Source: Bradyrhizobium algeriense (GTDB lineage: Bacteria; Pseudomonadota; Alphaproteobacteria; Rhizobiales; Xanthobacteraceae). Taken from it: a DNA stretch of 64,000 nucleotides. Within the stretch, counting starts at the first letter, position 1. Each line of letters begins with the position of its first letter. The stretch lies in the NCBI RefSeq assembly GCF_036924595.1, contig NZ_JAZHRV010000001.1, positions 3,348,001 through 3,412,000 on the forward strand, given 5' to 3'. Position numbers and translations under genes: made by a program. Shown one piece after another: positions 19,259 through 29,683 of this stretch. Below the pieces are notes generated by a model that did not search any database, was not told where the DNA came from, and worked only from the letters and a program-made list of their open reading frames with translations.

Positions 19259-20140
19259 ATGATTGCCCGGAAGACCGCCCGCTTCCTCCTGAAATATGCA
19301 TCGAGCGATCCGCTCGGGCTTGCCGATATCGTACAGCGCCGCGCGATCGAGCAGTTCAGAACGCCGCCAACGGGCCTCGCGACCGCGCGCTTCAACGGCG
19401 TGCATCACGAGATCGACATGTCATTGCATCGGCTGATGAAGAAGTACTTTTTCCATACTCACGAAATGTTTCTCGAACGCATCTTCAAGCGCTGCCTGGC
19501 TCCTGGCAATATCTTCGTCGATATCGGCGCCAATTGCGGCTACTGGTCGGCCTATAGCTTGTCGCTCGTGGGCCAGAGCGGCGAGGTGCACGCCTTCGAG
19601 CCGGTGCCGCAATATTTCACCTTTGTCCGACGGCTCGCCGAGCTCAATCCCGATTATCGGGTCATCGCCAATCAGGTTGCCTGCGGCGCGCGGCCTGGCG
19701 CCTTCACGATGGCCGTCGTCGCGCCACGCGCGGAGAATTTCGACAATTACGATATCAATATCGGGTCGAGTTCACTTGCTACCGGCTTCCTCGACCACGC
19801 CAGCGAGCTCACGGAAAATATCACCGTTGAGGTTATCGCCTTCGATAGTTATGTACGCGAGCGGAAAATCGATCTCGATCGCGTCGGCCTTATCAAGATC
19901 GATGTCGAAGGTTTCGAGGCTGAGGTCTTCGACGGCATGCAAGGCGTGCTGGCAAAGAGCGGTCGCAAAGTGCCGATCCTGTGCGAGATCCTCACCGATC
20001 TGAATCGCCCCAAGCCGCTGGACGGCAGACGGATCATTGAACGCCTTGAGGATTGTGGTTACCGCTGCCTCGATGCCACGCATTTGCGACCGATCGATCG
20101 TGATGCGCTTGGTTTTGAGGAGAACATTCTCTGCCTCTGA
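19259..20140 (+). CDS. FkbM family SAM-dependent methyltransferase
   Basis: A 293-residue methyltransferase, probably acting on a polysaccharide or small-molecule substrate. The SAM motif I is FVDIGANCGYWSAYSLSLVG, followed by VHAFEPVPQYF (acidic ribose-binding loop), and the C-terminal half has LIKIDVEGFEAEVFDGMQGVL, the diagnostic FkbM motif. It is a single gene with no glycosyltransferases around, so the substrate cannot be inferred from context. The ATG is preceded by GAGG. Confidence 0.88.
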   Translation: MIARKTARFLLKYASSDPLGLADIVQRRAIEQFRTPPTGLATARFNGVHHEIDMSLHRLMKKYFFHTHEMFLERIFKRCLAPGNIFVDIGANCGYWSAYSLSLVGQSGEVHAFEPVPQYFTFVRRLAELNPDYRVIANQVACGARPGAFTMAVVAPRAENFDNYDINIGSSSLATGFLDHASELTENITVEVIAFDSYVRERKIDLDRVGLIKIDVEGFEAEVFDGMQGVLAKSGRKVPILCEILTDLNRPKPLDGRRIIERLEDCGYRCLDATHLRPIDRDALGFEENILCL

Positions 20141-20190
20141 CACTCAACTATCTTTCATCAAACTTGCATCAACGTCGGAGCTTCGCGGGC

Positions 20191-21423
20191 TCAATGCCCG
20201 CTCAGCACCAGCGTCTTGACCGGCAACAGCAGCGCCTGAATGCGCAGCAGCATCGCGTGCACCAGTCCGGTGGCATCGACGACGTGCAACGCGAAGCTCT
20301 TGAACGAACCGACTTTGCCTGAAGCGATCAGTTCGTGGTTGCTGGTATAGGCGTTGGCTATACAACTGCTGCCCGGCGTCACGCCCTCCAGCCCGCCCTT
20401 GTAGATCGGTTCCATGAAAACGAGAATGGTACCCGGACGCACGACCTGCTGCGCCTCAACCAGTTGTTCGCCGCCCCTGAACTGGCCCGCCGCGATGTAG
20501 TCCTGCACGTTGGTAACCACCATCGGAATGATCGTCCACGGCTTGGAAATGCAGGTGGCCTCGGCCACCATTCCGACCTTCATGACCTGAGCCTCGATCT
20601 GCCCAAACCCTGCCATAAGAGCACGCCGTCCTGCACCCTCGGGAATCAGAACCCCGGCCGACCGTATCATTGGATTGACGATATCACCCCGCCTCAGACC
20701 GAACTGCTCGACCCGTCCGTTGACACCGGCGCGAATAAACGTCTTGTCCAGATCGACCTGCGCTTCGGCCAACGCCGCCTCTGCGCTCGCCTTCTCCGCC
20801 GGTAGCAGAGCGGTCAGTCGCGTCATCGCGGACTGTTTGGAAGCGGACGCGGCGTCGAGGCTGCCCTGGCGACCCGCAACGGCCACCGTGAGCTTTTCGA
20901 TGTCGCGTTGCGGCACGATTCCGGGGTTGCGCTTCTGCAGTTCGCTTTTGGTGTCGAGTTCGTCCTGCGCCTGCTGCAGCGCGCCTTTTGCCTCCTGAAG
21001 CTGGCCTTCCGCCTTGAGGATGTCAGCTTGCGCTGCCAGCATGGCGGCATCGACTTCGGCGATCTTGCGCCTGGCTGTCAGTAGCGACGCTTCCTGCTTG
21101 GCGCTATCAAGCCTGAAAATCACGTCACCTTGCTTGACGGGCGCGCTGAGTTCGAAGTTAACCTCCGCGACTCGGCCGGCTACTTCGGGCACAATCGGAA
21201 TGGTCCGATAGAACAACGTCGCCGACGTGGTCGACGGGTGATAATAGAAGATCATCGTGATCAGCGAGACCGTGAGCATCAGGCAGGCGATGATGCCAAA
21301 GCGCAGTTCGAACCAGACCGAATAGAGCGTGATCTCGTGGCCGATGCGCTTGCCCTGCCGGTAGCGGCGATAGAGATAGTCCGGAAATATTGTCAAGAGG
21401 GAGCAGAGAAGTAGCTCAAGCAT
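20191..21423 (-). CDS. HlyD-type membrane fusion protein
   Basis: A 410-residue periplasmic adaptor of a drug or metabolite efflux system. The N-terminus has two hydrophobic segments (LELLLCSLLTIFPDYLYRRY, and FGIIACLMLTVSLITMIFYY), then the biotinyl-lipoyl-like strand IVPEVAGRVAEVNFELSAPVKQGDVIFRLD, a coiled-coil hairpin (about 100-200), and the return lipoyl strand FIRAGVNGRVEQFGLRRGDIVNP. The first segment with its FPDYLYRRYRQGKR pattern recalls the small DUF3302 (YiaW/YibI) partners of such adaptors, possibly fused here. It overlaps the upstream membrane gene by 8 bases. Confidence 0.82.
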   Translation of the reverse strand: MLELLLCSLLTIFPDYLYRRYRQGKRIGHEITLYSVWFELRFGIIACLMLTVSLITMIFYYHPSTTSATLFYRTIPIVPEVAGRVAEVNFELSAPVKQGDVIFRLDSAKQEASLLTARRKIAEVDAAMLAAQADILKAEGQLQEAKGALQQAQDELDTKSELQKRNPGIVPQRDIEKLTVAVAGRQGSLDAASASKQSAMTRLTALLPAEKASAEAALAEAQVDLDKTFIRAGVNGRVEQFGLRRGDIVNPMIRSAGVLIPEGAGRRALMAGFGQIEAQVMKVGMVAEATCISKPWTIIPMVVTNVQDYIAAGQFRGGEQLVEAQQVVRPGTILVFMEPIYKGGLEGVTPGSSCIANAYTSNHELIASGKVGSFKSFALHVVDATGLVHAMLLRIQALLLPVKTLVLSGH

Positions 21424-21883
21424 GGCTGTGCACTTCGCTCTTGGCGCCACCGGCCTTCTCGATGCGGGCCTTGGCCTCGCCCGTTGCGACAGCGTGCGCC
21501 GTGTCCCCAACTGGCGCCTCGGTTGGGTCCGGTTCAGGCGGAACGCCAGCCATCTTTTCGACCGATCCTGCAATTCTGCGCAGCGGCGTGCTGAAGTCCG
21601 GCAGGTCGATCATCGCGAGGAACAGGCCGATCACCCAGAACAGGTGGTTGTGCGTGAACAGCGACAGCAGGCCCAGCACGGCCACGATTTCAAACTGGAA
21701 TTTTTGCGACTTGTGGGCCATCCGCTCCGGCAACGAGTGCAGGTGCAAATAGAAATTACCGACCGCGAGAACGGCGACGATCAGAAAAATGCCGACGGCG
21801 ACCATCAGAACGTCGGTGTCACCCGGTGCGGTGATGAAAGACGGCAGGTGATGGGGCGCGCTGGGGTGAATCGACTCGCTCAT
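21416..21883 (-). CDS. Membrane protein paired with the HlyD adaptor
   Basis: A 155-residue inner membrane protein with two to three hydrophobic helices (VLMVAVGIFLIVAVLAVGNFYL, FEIVAVLGLLSLFTHNHLFWVIGLFLAMIDLPDF) and a polar Ala/Glu/His-rich tail. It has no recognisable enzymatic motif. Its 3' end overlaps the adaptor gene, so the two are made together; a role as the inner membrane partner of the fusion protein is inferred from this coupling only. Confidence 0.7.
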   Translation of the reverse strand: MSESIHPSAPHHLPSFITAPGDTDVLMVAVGIFLIVAVLAVGNFYLHLHSLPERMAHKSQKFQFEIVAVLGLLSLFTHNHLFWVIGLFLAMIDLPDFSTPLRRIAGSVEKMAGVPPEPDPTEAPVGDTAHAVATGEAKARIEKAGGAKSEVHSHA

Positions 21884-22124
21884 GGCAATCCTCCGTTCAC
21901 AACGGGACTAACGCACTGGGTCGATCAGCTCGGTTCAATCTTTGCACAATGTGAAAACTTGGCAAGGGATAAGGCGCGGCCTGCGCGCGCGAGGCCGATC
22001 AGGCCCCATTTCGTGAACCGGATGGCCTCTGCGACCGACCACCGCACATGCACAAAGCTTTCTCCCCCATTCTCGGGTTGATGGCGATCATCGAGCAGCA
22101 CCGCAGCGCCGACGTCTGGGCAAC

Positions 22125-22241
22125 ATGACCAAGGAAACGACACCCTTGTGGGTGTGGCTGTCGGTTGCCCTGTTGGCCCTCGGCACCCTCGCCTATTTCA
22201 CGATGGTCTGTCTGGTCGATTACATCATCGGATTCTTGTGA
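22125..22241 (+). CDS. Single-helix membrane microprotein, 38 residues
   Basis: MTKETTPLWVWLSVALLALGTLAYFTMVCLVDYIIGFL is shown here only by its parts: a polar start MTKETTPLW, then one long hydrophobic segment (residues 8-31) and a hydrophobic end DYIIGFL. Codon third positions are GC-rich. A 26-residue frame at 22048-22128 overlaps its start (ATGA) and may be a leader. It lies tail to tail with the MFS gene. Function unknown. Confidence 0.5.
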   Translation: MTKETTPLWVWLSVALLALGTLAYFTMVCLVDYIIGFL

Positions 22242-22250
22242 GGGCGCCGT

Positions 22251-23444
22251 CTAGGTCGCCGCCGCGTCCGCCGGCCGCGTCTGGCGCAGCAGCTTTGCGC
22301 AGGCAAAGCCGAGCGCGATCATGACGGCCGCTGCGGTCAGCAAGGTCGGGACCTTGCCGGCGTGCTGGATGCCGAAACCGTAGGCGATCGGTCCGATGGT
22401 CTGGCCCATGAAGAAAAAGAACGCGTGCAGCGACAGCGCGGTCGCGCGCGCTTCCGCCGACAATTCGCTGGCGAATACCTGCAGGCTGCCGTGGATCATG
22501 TAGAACCCCCAGCCCATGAAAATCAGGCTGAGCGTTTGCAATCTCCATTCCGGCCCCATCGCCACCGCGATGAGCTGCACGCCGACCATCGCCGCGCCGC
22601 CGATCATCATGCCATTGACGCCGATCCTCGGCAGAAACCGCGACACCGTCATGGTGTAGAACAGCCCGCCGACGGCGAAGCCCGCGATGACGATGCCGGC
22701 GATCGACAGCGAGGTTTCGCCGAGTTCGAACAGGAAGGCCGCGAGGAACGGAAACAGTCCGAGCACGCAGCAGCCTTCAATGAACACGGCCCCGTAGCAG
22801 ACGCGCGCATTCGGGTTTGTGAAAATCGTGCGATAGCCTTGCAGGAGGGCTGACAGGCCGGTGCGCGGCGGACGGGTCAGCGCAGCACCGCGAAACCCGG
22901 CCGCCACCGCGATCGAAGCCAGCACGACAAGAACGCCGAGCACGGCGAGCACGCCGCGCCAGCCGAGAAAGTCTCCGATCAGGCCGGACGCGGAGGCCCC
23001 CAGCAGATTGCCGGTCATCGCGCCCGCCAATGTACGACTGATCGCGACCTGGCGTTTTTCGGGACCGACGAGATCGCTGGTCAGGCTGAGCGAGACCGGG
23101 AATACGCCGCCGGAGCCGATGCCTGCGAGAATCCGGCTTGCGAACAGCAGCGGGAACGAGGTCGCCATCGCGCCGAGAATATTGGCAAGCCCGAGCAGCA
23201 CCAGGCAGACGATCATCAGCCGGGCCTTGCCGAACATGTCGGCCATGGCGCCGAGCACGGGCTGGATGATGGCAAAGGTGAAGGCAAAGGCGGCGGCGAA
23301 ACTGGCGGCGGTAGCGATGCTGACGGAAAAATCCGCGGCCACGTGCGGCAATACCGGATCCAGCGCGCGGGCGGACAGGGCTGCCGAAAAGGTCGCGAGT
23401 GCAATGATATTGAGCGCCGGCGGCATGCCGCTGGTGGCGGTCAC
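22251..23444 (-). CDS. Major facilitator superfamily transporter
   Basis: A 397-residue, twelve-helix secondary transporter. The N-terminal half shows [30 protein letters not shown], the DHA1-type motif A between helices 2 and 3, and [26 protein letters not shown] in helices 4-5; the second half repeats the helical pattern. Similarity in style to drug-proton antiporters (AraJ/YdhP-like) suggests efflux of a small molecule; the substrate is unknown. Its ATG overlaps the kdsA stop by 4 bases, so it rides on the kdsA transcript. Confidence 0.88.
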   Translation of the reverse strand: MTATSGMPPALNIIALATFSAALSARALDPVLPHVAADFSVSIATAASFAAAFAFTFAIIQPVLGAMADMFGKARLMIVCLVLLGLANILGAMATSFPLLFASRILAGIGSGGVFPVSLSLTSDLVGPEKRQVAISRTLAGAMTGNLLGASASGLIGDFLGWRGVLAVLGVLVVLASIAVAAGFRGAALTRPPRTGLSALLQGYRTIFTNPNARVCYGAVFIEGCCVLGLFPFLAAFLFELGETSLSIAGIVIAGFAVGGLFYTMTVSRFLPRIGVNGMMIGGAAMVGVQLIAVAMGPEWRLQTLSLIFMGWGFYMIHGSLQVFASELSAEARATALSLHAFFFFMGQTIGPIAYGFGIQHAGKVPTLLTAAAVMIALGFACAKLLRQTRPADAAAT

Positions 23445-24292
23445 GGCGCAGCGTTCTTAGCCAACGCGTCAAACGCCATCAGCCGCTTCACCAGCGCTTC
23501 GAACTCGCGCAGCGGCACCATGTTAGGCCCGTCCGACGGCGCGCGGTCGGGATCGGGATGGGTCTCGATGAACACGCCGGCGACGCCGACGGCTACCGCC
23601 GCGCGCGCCAGCACGGGGACGAATTCGCGCTGGCCCCCGGACGAGGTACCCTTCCCGCCCGGCTGCTGCACCGAATGGGTGGCGTCGAAGATAACGGGCG
23701 CGCCCGTGGTTTGCGCCATGATCGGCAGCGCGCGCATGTCGGAGACCAATGTATTGTAACCGAACGAGGCGCCGCGCTCGGTCACCAGCACATTTGGATT
23801 GCCACCGCCGGTGACCTTGGTGACGACGTTCGCCATCTCCCACGGCGCGAGGAACTGGCCCTTCTTGACGTTGACAACCTTGCCGGTCGCCGCGGCTGCC
23901 AGCAGCAGATCGGTCTGACGGCACAGGAAGGCCGGAATCTGCAACACGTCGACCGCCTGTGCGGCCTCGGCGCATTGCGCAGCCTCGTGGACGTCGGTGA
24001 GCACGGGTAGCCCGAGCGACGAACGTATCTCGGCGAAGATCGGCAGGGCCTGCGCGAGGCCAACGCCGCGCGCGGCCGATCCCGAGGTGCGGTTAGCCTT
24101 GTCGAACGAGGTCTTGTAGACGAGGCCAATTCCGAGGCGACCTGCGATCTCTTTCAGCGCGCTCGCGACTTCCAGCCCGTGCGCGCGGCTCTCGAGCTGG
24201 CACGGCCCAGCAATGATCGAAATCGGCAAGCTATTGCCGAATTTGACCGGGCCGACCGAGACGACCGGGGCTGCATCTACTTTCGCGTTCAA
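23441..24292 (-). CDS. kdsA: 3-deoxy-8-phosphooctulonate synthase
   Basis: Condenses phosphoenolpyruvate and arabinose 5-phosphate to KDO-8-phosphate for lipopolysaccharide inner core. The 283 residues include [18 protein letters not shown] near residue 28, [13 protein letters not shown] (phosphate binding), [65 protein letters not shown] and [12 protein letters not shown]. It overlaps the downstream MFS gene by 4 bases. Confidence 0.95.
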   Translation of the reverse strand: MNAKVDAAPVVSVGPVKFGNSLPISIIAGPCQLESRAHGLEVASALKEIAGRLGIGLVYKTSFDKANRTSGSAARGVGLAQALPIFAEIRSSLGLPVLTDVHEAAQCAEAAQAVDVLQIPAFLCRQTDLLLAAAATGKVVNVKKGQFLAPWEMANVVTKVTGGGNPNVLVTERGASFGYNTLVSDMRALPIMAQTTGAPVIFDATHSVQQPGGKGTSSGGQREFVPVLARAAVAVGVAGVFIETHPDPDRAPSDGPNMVPLREFEALVKRLMAFDALAKNAAP

Positions 24293-24386
24293 GGGATTTT
24301 CCTTCGTATCTGCCGCGGACCATGCCGGTCCGCGACCTCAGGATCAACCCCGTTTAACCCCCGAATATCAGGGTTGCAGCGTCGCC

Positions 24387-24713
24387 CTATTTTACCGCGG
24401 AGAACGCCGTCGGCACCAGCAACTGGCTGACGATATTGTCGATGATCTGGCCGTCCTCCTCGCTCTTGGCGCGGCCGGCGATCCAGTCGGGATCGGACTG
24501 GAATGCGGTCCATTTCTTTTCGCGATCGGCGAGCGAATCCCAGGCGACGAAATAGGTCAGTTCCTGATTGGAGGTGCCGATCAGCGTGGTGTAGAAGCCG
24601 GCCTGCTTGATGCCGTGCTTGTCCCACAGTTTCAGCGTCAGCGTATCGAAGCGCTTCATCAGCGCTGGCAAGCGGCCCGGCAGACAGCGGTAGACGCGCA
24701 TTTCCATGATCAT
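24387..24713 (-). CDS. NIPSNAP family protein
   Basis: A 108-residue ferredoxin-like (dimeric alpha-beta barrel) protein. MIMEMRVYRCLPGRLPALMKRFDTLTLKLWDKHGIKQAGFYTTLIG and LTYFVAWDSLADREKKWTAFQSDPDW are typical NIPSNAP motifs. The biochemical role of bacterial members is not established. It is upstream of kdsA in the same direction with a 94-base gap. Confidence 0.9.
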   Translation of the reverse strand: MIMEMRVYRCLPGRLPALMKRFDTLTLKLWDKHGIKQAGFYTTLIGTSNQELTYFVAWDSLADREKKWTAFQSDPDWIAGRAKSEEDGQIIDNIVSQLLVPTAFSAVK

Positions 24714-24799
24714 CGGCTTTGCTCCTTCAATTATTGTTCTTGCCGTTCACGGCGGGGGTTTGTCGCAACAATCCGCGCCTTCGTCAAAGGCAGAGCCCA

Positions 24800-24971
24800 C
24801 TTCACCCGCCCCTTGAGGGGGCGGGTCGGCTCACATGGAGCGCAGCGTAATGTGAGACGGGGTGGGGTGACGGTCTCTCAACACGCACACTGTTTGATGT
24901 GGAGCGACCGTCACCCCGCCCCGCCGCGCGCTTTGCGCGCGTCGACCCGCCCCCTCAAGGGGCGGGTGAAG
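24800..24971. repeat. Large inverted repeat (nested palindromes) between pyrG and the NIPSNAP gene
   Basis: 24800-24828 and 24943-24971 are exact 29-base reverse complements, and each arm is itself nearly palindromic (CCCGCCCCTTGAGGGGGCGGG). Inside, 24858-24875 and 24906-24923 pair at 17 of 18 positions. A further small hairpin (CGCGCGCTTTGCGCGCG) lies in the right half. The element fills most of the gap 24714-25045 and has no reading frame of its own, so it looks like a non-autonomous MITE-like or REP/BIME-like element. Confidence 0.85.
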
Positions 24972-25005
24972 AAATGGCACCTCATCCAAAACCGGGCAGG
25001 CGGCC

Positions 25006-25040
25006 AGATGGTGGGCACGCTGCCGCTTTGCCCACCTACC
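25006..25040. repeat. Dispersed repeat, family C, single diverged copy
   Basis: AGATGGTGGGCACGC-TGCCG-CTTTGCCCACC is a diverged form of the 34-base unit found at 60511-60544 and 60565-60598 and at 55694-55733. It ends six bases before the pyrG stop codon triplet and may serve as a transcript-end hairpin (GGTGGGCA / TGCCCACC). Confidence 0.65.
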
Positions 25041-25045
25041 AGATC

Positions 25046-26689
<1,644 letters not shown>

Positions 26690-26803
26690 TTAAGGCCACA
26701 GCCCCGATTCGCCAAAACGAATCGCATGCACGGGCGAACATTCTGCCGGGCTGTGGGTGACGTGAATTTTAAAGCGATATCAGAGCACTAATGGGAAGTT
26801 CTG

Positions 26804-26831
26804 ATGCAGGACGGTAGAGACCGTCCTGCAT
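26804..26831 (-). terminator. Hairpin downstream of secG
   Basis: ATGCAGGACGGT (26804-26815) pairs perfectly with ACCGTCCTGCAT (26820-26831) around a 4-base loop. It lies 12 bases past the secG stop (minus strand) and before pyrG. There is no clear T-run, so attenuation or mRNA stabilisation is also possible. Confidence 0.55.
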
Positions 26832-26843
26832 AGCCACCCTGCT

Positions 26844-27221
26844 TTATTGCGAACGCGGGGCCTGCGGGCCCGACTGGCCCTGCTGTTCATCCACCTTCTT
26901 GAGCGTATCGAGCACGCCGCCGGAGGTCGGCGGAGCGACCGGCGTCGCGCCACCGGGCTGCGACTGCGTCGTCGGTGAGCCGAGGATCGATGCCGGCTTG
27001 CGGTCGACACCGGCGAGCCAGGCCAGCGTCATGCTGGTCACGAAGAAAATCCCCGCCAGGATCGCCGTCGTCCGCGTCAGGAGATTGGCGGTGCCGCGGC
27101 TCGACATAAAGCCGGCGCCGCCGCCCATGCCGAGGCCACCGCCTTCGGATTTCTGCAGCAGCACGGCGCCGATCAGCACCGAAACGATCATGAGGTGAAC
27201 AACGATAATGACGGTCTGCAT
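26844..27221 (-). CDS. secG: Preprotein translocase subunit SecG
   Basis: A 125-residue component of the SecYEG channel. It has two transmembrane helices (VIIVVHLMIVSVLIGAVLLQ and TAILAGIFFVTSMTLAWLAG) joined by the conserved cytoplasmic loop KSEGGGLGMGGGAGFMSSRGTANLLTR given in part (GGGLGMGGG), and a Pro/Ala/Gln-rich tail. The position between tpiA and pyrG matches the usual alphaproteobacterial tpiA-secG-pyrG order. Confidence 0.93.
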   Translation of the reverse strand: MQTVIIVVHLMIVSVLIGAVLLQKSEGGGLGMGGGAGFMSSRGTANLLTRTTAILAGIFFVTSMTLAWLAGVDRKPASILGSPTTQSQPGGATPVAPPTSGGVLDTLKKVDEQQGQSGPQAPRSQ

Positions 27222-27413
27222 CTTAAAAACCTTCCGTCACAAGCTGACAGCGCCGGACTTCGGCTGCACCAAGAGCTTGCGGGTTTTCCTGAAGTTGCGC
27301 GGTGTTACACGATCGGACGGGGCATTGTCACCCCCAACCGCAGCCCCGGAGATAATTGCCGCAGGGGCGATGGCAAGGTTGTCCCCGGCTCCCGGCCGAC
27401 CTCGAATCCGGAC

Positions 27414-27441
27414 TTGAGGTCGCACCAATTTCTCTTATAAT
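27414..27441 (+). promoter_or_regulatory. Sigma-70-like promoter placing transcription start at the ATG
   Basis: TTGAGG (27414-27419), a 16-base spacer and a perfect TATAAT (27436-27441) precede ATG 27448. The expected start point, six to eight bases after the -10, coincides with the ATG and no ribosome binding site fits in between, so the mRNA may be leaderless. Confidence 0.6.
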
Positions 27442-27447
27442 AGACGA

Positions 27448-28014
27448 ATGGATACTATAGTGGACGATCTTAGCGCCCGGCTCGCCCATCGCCTGCGGCT
27501 CGAGCGCGACAGCCGAGGCTGGTCGCTGGCCGACCTCGCGGAGCGCTCCGGGGTGTCCAAGGCAACCATCAGCAAGATCGAGCGCGCCGAGGTCAGTCCG
27601 ACCGCAGTCGTGCTGGTGCGGCTCGCCAGCGCCTTCGACCTCACCCTCGCCGGCCTGATGCTGCGCGCCGAAGGCCAGGGAGAACGTCTTTCAAGGGCCG
27701 TCGACCAGCCGGTGTGGCGCGATCCCGAAACCGGCTATCTGCGCACGCAGGTATTCAACCGGCCCGATCATCCCGTCGAGATCATCAAGGTCGAGATGCC
27801 GGCGAGGCAGCGCGTGACGCTGCCCGCATCGTCCTACGCACGCATCCGCCAGGTCCTCTGGGTGTTGTCGGGCGCGCTCGTCCTCATCGACGGTGGCGAA
27901 CGCCACGAACTCCGGGCCGGCGACTGTCTCGGGTTCGGCCCTCCGGCGGAAGTGACGTTTGCCAACGAGAGCGCCGCGCCCTGCACCTATGTCGTTGCCC
28001 TTGCCCGGAGTTAG
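27448..28014 (+). CDS. XRE-type regulator with C-terminal cupin
   Basis: A 188-residue transcription factor: an N-terminal helix-turn-helix (residues 10-65, WSLADLAERSGVSKATISKIERAEVSPTA shown in part as SGVSKATISKIERAEVS) and a C-terminal cupin barrel (about 110-185, YARIRQVLWVLSGALVLIDG, ELRAGDCLGFGPPAEVTF). Members of this class repress amino acid, polyamine or antibiotic genes and sense a small ligand through the cupin. It heads a three-gene operon with an uncharacterised protein (6-base gap) and an acetyltransferase (21-base gap), so it may control its own operon. Confidence 0.87.
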   Translation: MDTIVDDLSARLAHRLRLERDSRGWSLADLAERSGVSKATISKIERAEVSPTAVVLVRLASAFDLTLAGLMLRAEGQGERLSRAVDQPVWRDPETGYLRTQVFNRPDHPVEIIKVEMPARQRVTLPASSYARIRQVLWVLSGALVLIDGGERHELRAGDCLGFGPPAEVTFANESAAPCTYVVALARS

Positions 28015-28020
28015 CTGGCG

Positions 28021-28374
28021 ATGGCGGAGCTCAAGATCGAAGGTTTGGCGATCGAACCGGCCAGCCCGGCAAGCTCTTCTCCCGCCGGCCACAATGGCGG
28101 TCCGCCGCTCGATCAGGAGCACATTCCGGAATGGGGCGACGGAGGGATCGGAAATTACTTCTACTGGAAGGCGGCGCATCGCGCGGCCTGGAAAAATCCC
28201 TCGCCCGGCATCGTCGCGTTTCGCATCCGGAAAGCCGAGCGGCTGGGCCTCACCTACGAAGAATACACGCTGGAAATCCTCGAACGCGGCCGTCACCTGC
28301 AGATCAAGGATGTCGAACGGATTGCAGAGATCAAGCAGGCGCGCGCCGCGCGCGCCCGCAATCATCGAAGCTGA
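28021..28374 (+). CDS. Uncharacterised 117-residue protein of the cupin-regulator operon
   Basis: A soluble protein with a flexible N-terminus containing AGHNGGPPLDQEH, then FYWKAAHRAAWKNPSPGIVAFR and a helical Lys/Arg/Glu-rich tail (LGLTYEEYTLEILERGRHLQ). The GHNGGPPLD signature occurs in many small rhizobial and phage-like proteins, but I know no function. It sits 6 bases after the regulator and 21 bases before the acetyltransferase, so it is co-expressed with both. Confidence 0.75.
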   Translation: MAELKIEGLAIEPASPASSSPAGHNGGPPLDQEHIPEWGDGGIGNYFYWKAAHRAAWKNPSPGIVAFRIRKAERLGLTYEEYTLEILERGRHLQIKDVERIAEIKQARAARARNHRS

Positions 28375-28395
28375 ACCTCGCGGAAATTCATCCTG

Positions 28396-28929
28396 ATGTC
28401 GGATATTGAAATCAAAACCTTGAACCCTACGCCCGAAACTCGGGCGATGCTCAGTGAAATCCTGATCGAAACCGTGGCGAACGGCGGCTCGGTCAGCTTC
28501 ATGCATCCGCTGTCGCAGGCGGCGGCCGAGGCGTTCTGGTCGAACTCGCTCAGCGCGGCAGGCCGCGGCGAGCGGATCATCCTCGGCGCCTTTGACGGCG
28601 ACAGGCTGATCGGCACGGTCACGCTGTTGCTCGATCTTCCGCCAAACCAGCCGCACCGCGCCGAAATCGCAAAGATGATGACGCGCGTCAGTCACCGCCA
28701 CCGCGGCATCGCTACCGCGCTTTTGCGCGAGGCCGAGTGCATCGCGATCGCGCGCGGCCGCTGGCTATTGGTACTCGATACCGCCGAGGACGAGGGCGCC
28801 GCGGGACTATATGAGCGGATGGGATTCCAGCTGACCGGCGTGATTCCGGACTACGCGTTCAAACCCCATGGCGGACTTACGGGCACGCTGATCTACTGGA
28901 AGCGACTAGAGCAAGGCGTGCCCGCCTGA
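28396..28929 (+). CDS. GNAT family N-acetyltransferase
   Basis: A 177-residue acetyl-CoA-dependent acetyltransferase. The acetyl-CoA pyrophosphate loop is MTRVSHRHRGIATALLREAE (RxxGxA pattern), followed by WLLVLDTAEDEGAAGLYERMGFQ, the usual strand and C-terminal aromatic segment. The substrate is unknown; location in an operon with a cupin regulator suggests modification of an amino compound that the regulator senses. It ends one base before the convergent tpiA stop. Confidence 0.88.
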   Translation: MSDIEIKTLNPTPETRAMLSEILIETVANGGSVSFMHPLSQAAAEAFWSNSLSAAGRGERIILGAFDGDRLIGTVTLLLDLPPNQPHRAEIAKMMTRVSHRHRGIATALLREAECIAIARGRWLLVLDTAEDEGAAGLYERMGFQLTGVIPDYAFKPHGGLTGTLIYWKRLEQGVPA

Positions 28930-28930
28930 G

Positions 28931-29683
28931 TCAGCAGGCCTCAGCAATTGCCAGAAAATCCGTCGCCTTCAGGCTGGCGCCGCCGACCAGCGCGCCGTTG
29001 ACATTGGCGACGGCCATCAACTCCGCGGCGTTGGAGGGTTTTACCGATCCACCGTAGAGAATTCGGATCTTGCCGCCCTCGGCCTTAAATCGCTCGGTGA
29101 GAACACCCCGGATAAACCGATGAACTTGCTCGACATCTCCGGTCGTCGGCGTCAGCCCGGTACCGATCGCCCAGACCGGCTCATAGGCCACCACCAGATT
29201 GGCCGCCGCAGCGCCATCCGGCAACGAACCCGCGAGCTGCCCGCCGCAGACATCCAGCGTCTGGCCGGCATCCCGCTGCTTCTGGGTCTCGCCGATGCAC
29301 ACGATGGCCACGAGGCCCGCCCGCCAGGCCGCTTCCACCTTCTGCCGGACCAGCGCGTCGGTCTCGCCATGGTCGGCACGCCGCTCCGAATGCCCAACGA
29401 TAATGGCGCTGGCGCCGGCATCCGCCAGCATTTCCGCCGAGAGATCGCCTGTATGGGCGCCCGAAGCCTTCGCGTGGCAATCCTGGGCCCCGACGGTGAG
29501 TTTTGAACCGCGCGCCCTGTCGGCAAAGCCTGCGATCAGGGTGGCCGGAGGGCAAACCAGCAGGTCGGCCTTGCCGGCCAGCGCGCCTGCGCCGGCAATC
29601 ATTGCTTCGAATTCACCCAGGGCGGATTTCAGGCCGTTCATTTTCCAGTTGCCCGCGATCAGGGGCCGGATGGCGTCGGTCAT
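28931..29683 (-). CDS. tpiA: Triose-phosphate isomerase
   Basis: Interconverts dihydroxyacetone phosphate and glyceraldehyde 3-phosphate. The 250-residue TIM barrel starts [17 protein letters not shown] (Asn and Lys of the active site), has [10 protein letters not shown] (catalytic His), [17 protein letters not shown] (catalytic Glu and flexible loop 6), [12 protein letters not shown] and [16 protein letters not shown]. It is convergent with the acetyltransferase and divergent from the PpiD-like gene. Confidence 0.97.
   Translation of the reverse strand: MTDAIRPLIAGNWKMNGLKSALGEFEAMIAGAGALAGKADLLVCPPATLIAGFADRARGSKLTVGAQDCHAKASGAHTGDLSAEMLADAGASAIIVGHSERRADHGETDALVRQKVEAAWRAGLVAIVCIGETQKQRDAGQTLDVCGGQLAGSLPDGAAAANLVVAYEPVWAIGTGLTPTTGDVEQVHRFIRGVLTERFKAEGGKIRILYGGSVKPSNAAELMAVANVNGALVGGASLKATDFLAIAEAC

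Noticed and set aside
22048..22128. 26-residue frame overlapping the 38-residue microprotein start
   Set aside because: Too short and without a clear ribosome site to list as a gene; mentioned as a possible leader.
24714..25045. CRISPR-like array or tRNA gene in the palindromic region
   Set aside because: The structure is one nested inverted repeat, not regularly spaced direct repeats, and no tRNA cloverleaf or TTC loop was recognisable.
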